Shown here in pieces: positions 1 through 5,060 of a stretch of 5,060 nucleotides of DNA (position 1 is its first letter; each line of letters opens with the position of its first letter). A program made the position numbers and the translations under genes. The notes under the pieces were generated by a model, which worked only from the letters and a program-made list of their open reading frames with translations, was not told where the DNA came from and made no database searches. Where the stretch lies: NCBI GenBank assembly GCA_030043155.1, contig JASHYE010000262.1, positions 1-5,060 on the forward strand, read 5' to 3'. This stretch comes from Candidatus Acidiferrales bacterium. GTDB taxonomy: Bacteria > Acidobacteriota > Terriglobia > Acidoferrales > UBA7541.

Positions 1-1133
1 CGAAGCTCGCGTGCGCGCTGGTGGATGGTGTGCGCGGGGAGCTGTGGTGCGAGGCATGCGGCTTCGGTGCCCGGGCGCGGAGAAAAAGAAAAAACGTGCA
101 GATAACTGACCGGGAGGCCGGTGATGAAATTCATTGTGGCGGCATGATCGTCATCGGTTTCGCCGGGGAAACCGACGATCACGTCGGCGCCAATCGCAGC
201 ATGCGGGAGAGTTTCGCGAATGAGTTCGACGCGGCGGGCGTAGTGCGCGGCGCGATACCAGCGGTGCATGGAGCGAAGGATGCGGTCGGAGCCGGATTGC
301 AGCGGCATGTGGAAGTGAGGCGCAATGCGCGGCTCGCGTGCAACAAGATTGACGAAATCCTGGGTCATGTCGATGGGTTCGATGGAGCTGAGGCGGAGGC
401 TTGGCAGGTTGGTTTCAGCGAGGATTTTACGCACGAGCGCGAGGAGCGAGGTGCGCGGCGTGAGGTCGCGGCCGTAGCTGCCGAGATCGATGCCGCTGAG
501 GACAATTTCCTGCGCGCCGGTTTGAAGGAGGCGGCGGATTTCGTCGAGCGCAGCGGCAGGCTGCATACTGCGGCTGCGTCCACGAACGAGAGGAATCACA
601 CAGTAGGCGCAGCGATGGTTGCATCCGTCCTGAATTTTGAGAGTGGGACGAGTGCGGGAGCCGAGCTCGTCGTTAGGTGAATCATCAAGGTGATGCGGAG
701 AAGCGAAAGGCGTGACGTGAGCGGCCATTTCTTCGCGCAGGATGCGAGACGAGGCGGGCGTGTTCGCGGAAACGGTGGAGAGCGGGACGAAATTTGCGTG
801 GCTATTCGCGAGCGAAGCGATGGCGTGCTGGTGAGAATTGCCCACGACCCAGGAGACTCCGGGAAGCGCGGCGAGTTCTTCGGGAGCGCGTTGCGCGTAG
901 CATCCGGTGGCGATGATGCGCGCGGCGGGATTTTGGCGGTGGATGCGACGAATGGATTCGCGGGCTTCGGCGTCCGCGGCAGCGGTGACAGTGCAGGTGT
1001 TGAGGACGACGATGTCAGCGGAGGCGTCGGAATCGGCGGCGGCGTGGCCTTGCGCGTGGAGGCTGTGGCGAATTGCGTCGGCGTCAGCTTGCGTGGCGCG
1101 GCAGCCAAAGTTTTGGATGAAGAAAGTGGACAT
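1..1133 (-). CDS. mtaB: tRNA (N6-threonylcarbamoyladenosine(37)-C2)-methylthiotransferase MtaB, 3' end beyond window
   Basis: This radical-SAM enzyme adds a methylthio group to C2 of t6A37 in tRNAs reading ANN codons, giving ms2t6A; it acts in the cytoplasm. The minus strand is open from an ATG at 1133 to the window edge: 377 codons with no stop. The N-terminal MTTase domain (about 1-110) has the three cluster cysteines C11 (QNFGCRATQ), C47 (LNTCTVT) and C78 (ATGCYAQ). The radical-SAM domain begins near 163 with KIQDGCNHRCAYC, whose C171, C175 and C178 bind the SAM [4Fe-4S] cluster. It continues with EIVLSGIDLGSYG (209-221), HMPLQSGSD (275-283) and DVIVGFPGETD (317-327). FGCR and SGIDLGSYG fit MtaB/YqeV better than MiaB or RimO. 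Known MtaB proteins are about 430-450 residues, so the missing end should carry the TRAM domain. An in-frame TAA lies nine codons upstream, which makes this ATG the first start. No clear Shine-Dalgarno precedes it. The linker before the radical-SAM cluster (about 110-160) seems rather long. Confidence 0.95.
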   Translation of the reverse strand, partial: MSTFFIQNFGCRATQADADAIRHSLHAQGHAAADSDASADIVVLNTCTVTAAADAEARESIRRIHRQNPAARIIATGCYAQRAPEELAALPGVSWVVGNSHQHAIASLANSHANFVPLSTVSANTPASSRILREEMAAHVTPFASPHHLDDSPNDELGSRTRPTLKIQDGCNHRCAYCVIPLVRGRSRSMQPAAALDEIRRLLQTGAQEIVLSGIDLGSYGRDLTPRTSLLALVRKILAETNLPSLRLSSIEPIDMTQDFVNLVAREPRIAPHFHMPLQSGSDRILRSMHRWYRAAHYARRVELIRETLPHAAIGADVIVGFPGETDDDHAATMNFITGLPVSYLHVFSFSPRPGTEAACLAPQLPAHTIHQRAREL

Positions 1134-1151
1134 GGATTGAGTGCCACAATC

Positions 1152-1179
1152 ATTTTACGCGAGGCGGCCAGAATACCAA
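1152..1179 (-). promoter_or_regulatory. Possible sigma70-type promoter for mtaB
   Basis: Reading the minus strand, TTGGTA (1179-1174) and TAAAAT (1157-1152) are separated by 16 bases. The -10 box matches TATAAT at five of six positions and the -35 box matches TTGACA at four of six. Transcription would start roughly 12-15 bases before the mtaB ATG. That very short leader agrees with the absence of a Shine-Dalgarno there. This is a pattern match only; chance boxes of this quality are common. Confidence 0.35.
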
Positions 1180-1230
1180 CGATCAAAAGGACGTGATCCG
1201 TGACTCGTGGCTCGTGAAAAAGTGACTACA

Positions 1231-1251
1231 TCGCGCGGATGAGGCGCGCGA
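1231..1251 (-). terminator. GC-rich hairpin downstream of the nuclease gene, weak terminator candidate
   Basis: A perfect 7-bp inverted repeat (TCGCGCG / CGCGCGA) encloses a 7-base loop. On the minus strand it lies 63 bases after the present nuclease stop and 10 bases after the TAG that ends the out-of-frame remnant of the same gene. Five T residues follow, but only after a gap of nine bases (1221-1217). It is therefore not a canonical intrinsic terminator. It may be an RNA 3' end, or a chance structure in GC-rich sequence. Confidence 0.25.
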
Positions 1252-1261
1252 AAGGAAGGTT

Positions 1262-1369
1262 CTACTTTGTCCTGTTTGACGTCTTAAGGCGTAGCCGCTT
1301 GACCTCTACTAGTTTCAGCGTTTGGACAGGGCGTGCGGCGGCTCTGCCTTGAGCTGAGAATCTTTCAGC
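1262..1369 (-). pseudogene. Out-of-frame remnant of the nuclease C-terminus
   Basis: Read in a different frame from the upstream gene, this stretch gives 35 residues and then TAG. It includes ERFSAQGRAAARPVQ followed by TLKLVEVKRLRLK. That resembles, from memory, the last helix and strand of NucS-type nuclease domains (pattern: phi-AAAR-xVPxLxLxxYxFxF). The in-frame reading (LKDSQLKAEPPHALSKR, stop at 1315) does not resemble the family. The two frames can be joined just after GTG at 1371-1369 if about 16 bases, coding for the usual RGILVA-like strand, were lost there. The loss size is inferred from frame arithmetic and the expected motif. No homologue was aligned, so this is a hypothesis with moderate support. 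Confidence 0.45.
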
Positions 1370-1668
1370 ACCGGTTCATTTCTCGCAGCCATAAGCGCAC
1401 CCATGTAACCCAAGATTTGCCCAATTGCACGGCGACCGGCTTCCCCTGCTTTCAGTTCGATGACAACCGTTCTGCCTCTCTTGTCCCTAGCGAGAACGTC
1501 GATCCAGCCCGGATTTGACTCTTGATCACTTCCCGGATATTTGATCATCGCTTGTCTACTAATCATTCTCAGTCCAGCTTCGAGGCAGTTTAGGTCAACG
1601 CAGACCGCATTTTCCAAACGATACTCTCTGCGGTTTTGTCGTCTTTTTGTTTTTGCCGTTTTGCCCAT
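1315..1668 (-). CDS. Small stand-alone NucS/EndoMS-type (RecB-like) nuclease domain protein, probably 3'-truncated
   Basis: The 117-residue product matches the C-terminal nuclease core of NucS/EndoMS (DUF91, PD-(D/E)XK fold). After a very basic start (MGKTAKTKRRQNRREY), E19 and the segment LEAGLRMISRQ (29-39) fit the family's first helix and strand. GWIDVLARD (55-63) supplies D57, VVIELKAG (68-75) supplies E71 and K73, and AIGQILGYMGAL (81-92) supplies Q84 and Y88. The expected catalytic set is thus present. The N-terminal DNA-binding domain of true NucS is absent, so mismatch repair should not be assumed. The likely role is nucleic-acid cleavage, with unknown substrate. The ATG at 1668 is preferred because AGGAA sits six bases upstream; a GTG at 1683 would add five residues but leave that ribosome site inside the gene. 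The C-terminus after residue 100 departs from the family, and a matching segment lies downstream in another frame. GC is about 51% (1321-1680), below the flanking genes, which hints at acquisition. Confidence 0.65.
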   Translation of the reverse strand: MGKTAKTKRRQNRREYRLENAVCVDLNCLEAGLRMISRQAMIKYPGSDQESNPGWIDVLARDKRGRTVVIELKAGEAGRRAIGQILGYMGALMAARNEPVLKDSQLKAEPPHALSKR

Positions 1669-1674
1669 GGCTTC

Positions 1675-1679
1675 TTCCT
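1675..1679 (-). promoter_or_regulatory. Shine-Dalgarno of the NucS-type gene
   Basis: AGGAA on the minus strand is followed by six bases and then the ATG at 1668. It overlaps the alternative upstream GTG frame and therefore decides the start in favour of the ATG. No comparable site precedes the GTG at 1683. Confidence 0.6.
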
Positions 1680-1815
1680 GCACCGATTATTCACAATGTT
1701 AGCATCTGATTAGTTCTTTCTGATGGGTTATGTGCAGGCGTGTAATCGAAAGACCAAACACGACGATTCATTAGTCGCTCGGCCAGACAAATGCGCAGAC
1801 TGATAAGGATAGAGT

Positions 1816-1847
1816 CCCACCCTTTGCAAAAAGCCGCAAAGGATGGG
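1816..1847 (-). repeat. 12-bp stem-loop, REP-like intergenic hairpin
   Basis: Arms at 1816-1827 and 1836-1847 enclose an 8-base loop. In minus-strand RNA all 12 positions pair: CCCAUCCUUUGC with GCAAAGGGUGGG, one pair being U-G. In plus-strand RNA the same position is a C-A mismatch. The structure is therefore better in the direction in which the genes are transcribed. No T-run follows on either strand, so it is not a standard terminator. The flank GGTGCCCCATCC with a T-rich loop reminds me of dispersed elements in acidobacterial genomes, from memory only. Confidence 0.55.
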
Positions 1848-1871
1848 GCACCCGCATAAACCGTCGAGGCG

Positions 1872-1956
1872 AGATTCTTCGACTGCGCGCCCCGGCGGAA
1901 GTCGAAGGACACGATTTCCGCGGAAAAATCAGGCGGGCCGCTCCGCTCAGAATGAC
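1872..1956 (-). repeat. Palindromic intergenic element, copy A (long form)
   Basis: On the minus strand the element starts with GTCATTCTGAGCG (1956-1944) and ends with CGAAGAATCT (1881-1872). The ends can pair through ATTCT (1874-1878) and AGAAT (1949-1953). The interior holds a second stem, CTTCGACT (1877-1884) with AGTCGAAG (1900-1907), which shares two bases with the outer stem. It also holds a perfect 12-base palindrome, TTTCCGCGGAAA, at 1915-1926. This copy is 85 bases long, against 51 for copy B, and the extra sequence is all internal. It could shape mRNA 3' ends or be a non-autonomous mobile element. Confidence 0.55.
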
Positions 1957-2019
1957 GCTGTTACAAAGTCAAATCTGCCAGCCTGAACTCGGCGCTACGG
2001 AACAACGAAAGACAACAGC

Positions 2020-2070
2020 AGATTCCTCGTCGTCCCTCGCAAGAAGCCTTCGGGACTCGCTCGGAATGAC
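2020..2070 (-). repeat. Palindromic intergenic element, copy B (short form), downstream of metH
   Basis: The minus strand reads GTCATTCCGAGCG (2070-2058) at one end and CGAGGAATCT (2029-2020) at the other, the same ends as copy A with one change in each. The outer pair is ATTCC (2022-2026) with GGAAT (2063-2067). An inner pair is GTCCC (2032-2036) with GGGAC (2052-2056). It begins 53 bases after the metH stop in the same transcription direction, so it may serve as an mRNA 3' structure. No T-run follows. Ends of the form GTCATTC-GAGCG and CGARGAATCT recur between genes in several bacterial phyla, as I recall; this was not checked. Confidence 0.6.
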
Positions 2071-2122
2071 AAGGAACGAATGGTGGGATAAACCCGCCGC
2101 CAAAATAACCTCTGCACATTCG

Positions 2123-5060
2123 CTAGACGTCGGGGTCGTAGTTGAGGTTGGGGGCGATCCAGCGTTCGACTTCGCGAAGGTCCATGCCCTTGCGGCGGTG
2201 ATAATCGTCGACCTGGTCGCGACCGATTTTGCCGACAGCGAAGTATTTTGATTGCGGATGCGAGAAATAAAGTCCGCAGACGGATGCGGCTGGATACATG
2301 GCGAAATTTTCGGTGAGGCGAATGCCGGTATTTTTTTCGGCTTGCAGCAAATCGAAAAGCTGACGCTTTTCGGTGTGATCGGGTGAGGCCGGATACCCGG
2401 GCGCGGGGCGAATGCCGCGATATTTTTCGTGAATGAGTTCGTCATGGCTGAGATTTTCGTCGCGGCCGAAGCCCCATGCGTTGCGCGCGCGCTTATGAGT
2501 GAGTTCGGCGAGGGCTTCGGCGAGGCGGTCGGCGAGAGCCTTGGACATGAGCGCGTTGTAATCGTCGTGAGCTTTTTCGAAATTGGCGACGAGCGGTTCG
2601 ATATTGATGCCCGCGGTGACGGCGAATGCACCGAGATAGTCGGCGACGCCGGATTCTTTGGGAGCGATGAAATCGGCGAGAGCGAAATCAGATTCACCTT
2701 CGGGCTTGGCAATTTGCTGACGCAGGGTGTGAAACGCGGTGAGCGAGCGCGAACGGGATTCGTCGGAGTAGATTTCGATGTCTTCGAGGACGCTATTCGT
2801 TGGAAAAAACCCGAAAACGGCGCGGGCGACGAGGAGATTTTCGCGGACGATGCGGGAGAGAAGAATTTGCGCGTCGTCGAAAAGCTCTTTGGCGCGGGGG
2901 CCGACTTCGGGCTGCTCGAAGATGCGCGGATAAATGCCGCGCAATTCCCAGGCGTGGAAAAATGGCGTCCAATCGACGTACGGGACAATGTCGGCGAGAG
3001 GCACGGGAGCGCACGTGCGGACGCCCGTGAAAGACGGATGCGGCGGGGTGTAAGTGCGCCAATCGAATACAGGCTTGCGCGCGCGAGCGTCGGCGAATGA
3101 AAGCAGGGATTGCGTTTGCGGGCCGCGATGCTTTTCGCGTGTTTTTTCCTGCTCGCTGCGATTCTCGTTGACGAAATTCTTTTTCAGTTCATTGCTGAGC
3201 AGACTGCCGACAACGCCGACGGCGCGCGACGCGTCCTGCACGTGAATGACGGGCTGGCGATACATGGGCGCAATTTTGACGGCGGTGTGGACGCGGCTGG
3301 TGGTGGCTCCGCCGATGAGCAGCGGGACTTCGAAATTTTCGCGCTGCATTTCCTTGGCGACATGGGCCATTTCTTCGAGAGATGGCGTGATGAGGCCGCT
3401 TAAGCCGATCATGTCGGCTTTGGAGTCGCGCGCGGCGGCGAGAATCTTGTCGCTCGGGACCATGACGCCGAGGTCGATGACTTCGTAATTGTTGCAGCCG
3501 AGAACCACGCCGACGATGTTTTTGCCGATGTCGTGGACATCCCCCTTTACCGTGGCCAGCAGAACGCGGCCTTTGGCCGAGCCGCCTCCAGCGGCGCGTT
3601 TTTCTTCCTCCATAAAAGGCTGCAGGTAAGCGACGGACCTTTTCATGACGCGCGCGCTCTTGACGACTTGCGGAAGAAACATTCTGCCGGAGCCGAAGAG
3701 GTCGCCGACGACGTTCATCGCGTCCATGAGCGGGCCCTCGATGACGGCGATGGGCTTGCGGTACTTCTTACGGGCTTCCTCGGTGTCGACTTCAATAAAG
3801 TCGACGATGCCTTTGAGAAGAGCGTGTTTGAGGCGCTCTTCGACGGAGGCTTGACGCCAGGTAAGGTCTTCGACCTGCGTTTTGCCTTTTTGCTTGACGG
3901 AGTCGGCGAAGGCGAGGAGGCGTTCGGTCGAGTCAGGACGGCGATTGAGCAGCACGTCTTCGACGAGCTCGAGCAAGTCTTTCGGGATTTCCTCGTAAAT
4001 GGCGAGCTGACCGGCATTCACAATGCCCATGTCCATGCCGGCTTGAATCGCGTGATAAAGAAACGCGGAGTGCATGGCTTCGCGGACGACATTGTTGCCA
4101 CGAAATGAAAAGGAAATGTTGCTGACGCCACCGCTGATTTTGACACGCGGGAAGCGAGCCTTGATCTGGCGCGTGGCTTCGATGAAATTCACGGCGTAGT
4201 TGTTGTGCTCCTCCATGCCGGTGGCGATGGTGAGGATGTTGGGGTCGAAGATGATGTCTTCGGGCGGAACGCCGACTTCCTCGGTGAGAATTTTGTAGGA
4301 GCGGGCGCAGATTTCAACTTTGCGCTCGATGGTATCAGCCTGGCCCTTTTCGTCGAAGGCCATCACGATCATGCCCGCGCCGTAGCGCCGAATGAGCCGT
4401 GCGTGATCTTTGAAGACCTTCTCGCCCTCTTTGAGGCTGATGGAATTGACGATGCCTTTGCCCTGAATGCATTTCAGGCCGGCTTCAATGACAGTCCATT
4501 TGGAGCTGTCGAGCATGATGGGAACGCGGGCGATTTCCGGCTCGGAAGCGACGAAATTCAAAAATGTGGTCATAGCCTGCTCGGAATCGAGCATGGCTTC
4601 GTCCATGTTGATGTCGATGATTTGTGCGCCGCCTTCGACCTGCTGGCGGGCGATTGGGAGGGCCTGCTCGAATTTTCCGTCGAGGATGAGCTTGGAAAAT
4701 TTGGGCGAGCCGGTGACGTTGGTGCGTTCGCCGACGTTGACGAAATTGGTGTCAGGGCGAATGACGAGCGGTTCGAGGCCACTGAGGCGCGTGTAAGGCT
4801 CGGGTGTGGAAAGCACGTGGGGCTTGAGGCCTTTGACGGCGGCGGCGATGGCGCGAATGTGCACGGGCGTGGAGCCGCAGCAGCCTCCGGCGATATTGAG
4901 CCAGCCGTTCGCAGCGAAATCGCGCAGATCAGCGGCCATTTTTTCGGGCGTTTCGTCGAAGCCGCCGAAGGCGTTGGGCAAACCAGCATTGGGATAGCAA
5001 CTAATGTAAATGGGCGCGATGCGCGACAGCTCTTCGATATACGGGCGCATCTGTTTGGCG
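2123..5060 (-). CDS. metH: Cobalamin-dependent methionine synthase MetH, 5' end beyond window
   Basis: MetH transfers a methyl group from 5-methyltetrahydrofolate through cob(I)alamin to homocysteine, making methionine and tetrahydrofolate in the cytoplasm. The frame is open at the window's right edge, so the true start lies outside. Counting from the Met codon at 5050-5048, residues 1-80 end the homocysteine domain, with zinc ligands C57 and C58 in GGCCGSTP. The pterin domain (about 95-365) opens with [14 protein letters not shown]. The cobalamin cap lies near 395-490. The B12 domain has GDVHDIGK (503-510) with lower ligand H506, then SGLITPS (551-557) and GGATTS (580-585). The activation domain (about 655-975) has [15 protein letters not shown] (881-895) for AdoMet and ends [12 protein letters not shown], then TAG. 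From memory these sites map to the E. coli enzyme (1227 residues) with a constant offset of 253. About 250 residues are therefore missing, including the first zinc cysteine. No frameshift or lost key residue is seen. Reactivation needs a flavodoxin-type electron donor, which is not encoded here. Any upstream riboswitch would lie outside the window. Confidence 0.98.
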   Translation of the reverse strand, partial: AKQMRPYIEELSRIAPIYISCYPNAGLPNAFGGFDETPEKMAADLRDFAANGWLNIAGGCCGSTPVHIRAIAAAVKGLKPHVLSTPEPYTRLSGLEPLVIRPDTNFVNVGERTNVTGSPKFSKLILDGKFEQALPIARQQVEGGAQIIDINMDEAMLDSEQAMTTFLNFVASEPEIARVPIMLDSSKWTVIEAGLKCIQGKGIVNSISLKEGEKVFKDHARLIRRYGAGMIVMAFDEKGQADTIERKVEICARSYKILTEEVGVPPEDIIFDPNILTIATGMEEHNNYAVNFIEATRQIKARFPRVKISGGVSNISFSFRGNNVVREAMHSAFLYHAIQAGMDMGIVNAGQLAIYEEIPKDLLELVEDVLLNRRPDSTERLLAFADSVKQKGKTQVEDLTWRQASVEERLKHALLKGIVDFIEVDTEEARKKYRKPIAVIEGPLMDAMNVVGDLFGSGRMFLPQVVKSARVMKRSVAYLQPFMEEEKRAAGGGSAKGRVLLATVKGDVHDIGKNIVGVVLGCNNYEVIDLGVMVPSDKILAAARDSKADMIGLSGLITPSLEEMAHVAKEMQRENFEVPLLIGGATTSRVHTAVKIAPMYRQPVIHVQDASRAVGVVGSLLSNELKKNFVNENRSEQEKTREKHRGPQTQSLLSFADARARKPVFDWRTYTPPHPSFTGVRTCAPVPLADIVPYVDWTPFFHAWELRGIYPRIFEQPEVGPRAKELFDDAQILLSRIVRENLLVARAVFGFFPTNSVLEDIEIYSDESRSRSLTAFHTLRQQIAKPEGESDFALADFIAPKESGVADYLGAFAVTAGINIEPLVANFEKAHDDYNALMSKALADRLAEALAELTHKRARNAWGFGRDENLSHDELIHEKYRGIRPAPGYPASPDHTEKRQLFDLLQAEKNTGIRLTENFAMYPAASVCGLYFSHPQSKYFAVGKIGRDQVDDYHRRKGMDLREVERWIAPNLNYDPDV

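Larger units (their letters stand above)
1684..2122. other. Gene-poor intergenic region with palindromic elements
   Basis: No convincing gene is seen here. A 73-codon minus-strand frame (1912-1691, GTG start) lacks a ribosome site and resembles no family. Its first third runs through the hairpins annotated separately, so it is more likely repeat-derived than coding. The part nearest the nuclease gene (1681-1800) is AT-richer, about 45% GC by hand count. No good promoter was found for the nuclease gene. Positions 1957-2019, between the two palindromic elements, and 2071-2122, just after metH, show no obvious structure. Confidence 0.6.

Noticed and set aside
21..680. 219-codon open frame on the plus strand
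   Set aside because: It is exactly antisense to the radical-SAM domain of mtaB, whose motifs are unmistakable. Its product is Ala/Gly/Arg/Glu-rich with no family resemblance.
596..1186. 196-codon minus-strand frame overlapping the mtaB start
   Set aside because: It is a shifted frame of mtaB with a Pro/Ser/Thr/Arg-rich product. The mtaB frame carries all the conserved cysteines.
1691..1912. 73-codon minus-strand frame as a small gene
   Set aside because: It has a GTG start, no ribosome site and no family resemblance, and its first part is made of hairpin sequence. It is probably a spurious frame through repeats.
1134..2122. CRISPR array, tRNA or other structured RNA gene in the spacers
   Set aside because: No regularly spaced direct repeats, cloverleaf or T-loop signature were found. 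The palindromes fit short intergenic elements better.
1952..2251. 99-codon plus-strand frame as a gene opposite the metH end
   Set aside because: It consists of the intergenic repeats plus the antisense of the metH C-terminus.
1969..2988. 339-codon minus-strand frame, Ser/Pro/Lys-rich
   Set aside because: It is a shifted reading of the 3' third of metH, where the metH frame is intact to its conserved C-terminus.
2429..3100. 223-codon open frame on the plus strand
   Set aside because: It is antisense to the metH activation domain, a GC-bias shadow without recognisable motifs.
3533..4108. 191-codon open frame on the plus strand
   Set aside because: It is antisense to the metH pterin, cap and B12 region and shows no independent support.
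1..5060. metH, nuclease and mtaB as one new functional operon
   Set aside because: They share a strand, but 0.99 kb with repeats, hairpins and a damaged gene separates metH from mtaB, and mtaB has its own possible promoter. The only functional link seen is indirect, through S-adenosylmethionine.

Overview
The window looks like ordinary bacterial chromosome of fairly high GC: about 60% or more in the large genes, by hand counts of a few lines. All three recognisable protein genes lie on the minus strand. In order of transcription they are a methionine synthase (metH, 5' end outside the window), a small stand-alone NucS-type nuclease gene whose 3' end looks damaged, and a tRNA methylthiotransferase of the MtaB family (3' end outside the window). 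Long open frames on the plus strand opposite metH and mtaB are antisense shadows of GC-rich codon use and are not annotated.

Layout. Positions 1-1133 hold the first 377 codons of mtaB. Positions 1134-1314 are a short spacer with a possible mtaB promoter, a GC-rich hairpin, and an out-of-frame remnant of the nuclease C-terminus (1262-1369). Positions 1315-1668 are the nuclease frame, with a clear Shine-Dalgarno. Positions 1669-2122 contain no convincing gene. That gap holds a strong 12-bp hairpin and two copies of a palindromic intergenic element whose minus-strand ends read GTCATTCYGAGCG and CGARGAATCT. Positions 2123-5060 are metH, covering the end of the homocysteine domain through the complete reactivation domain.

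Organism. The dispersed intergenic elements, the GC content and the metH/mtaB protein style remind me of Acidobacteriota (Terriglobia-like). This is from memory and unverified. The genome must make or import cobalamin, since this MetH carries an intact B12 motif and activation domain.

Function. MetH (methionine/one-carbon cycle) and MtaB (ms2t6A37 tRNA modification, which uses S-adenosylmethionine) share a metabolite. The 0.99 kb between them, with its repeats and damaged gene, argues against a functional operon. I see no new multi-gene system. The points most worth a second look are the apparent deletion-frameshift in the nuclease gene and the intergenic element pair with a compensatory base change.
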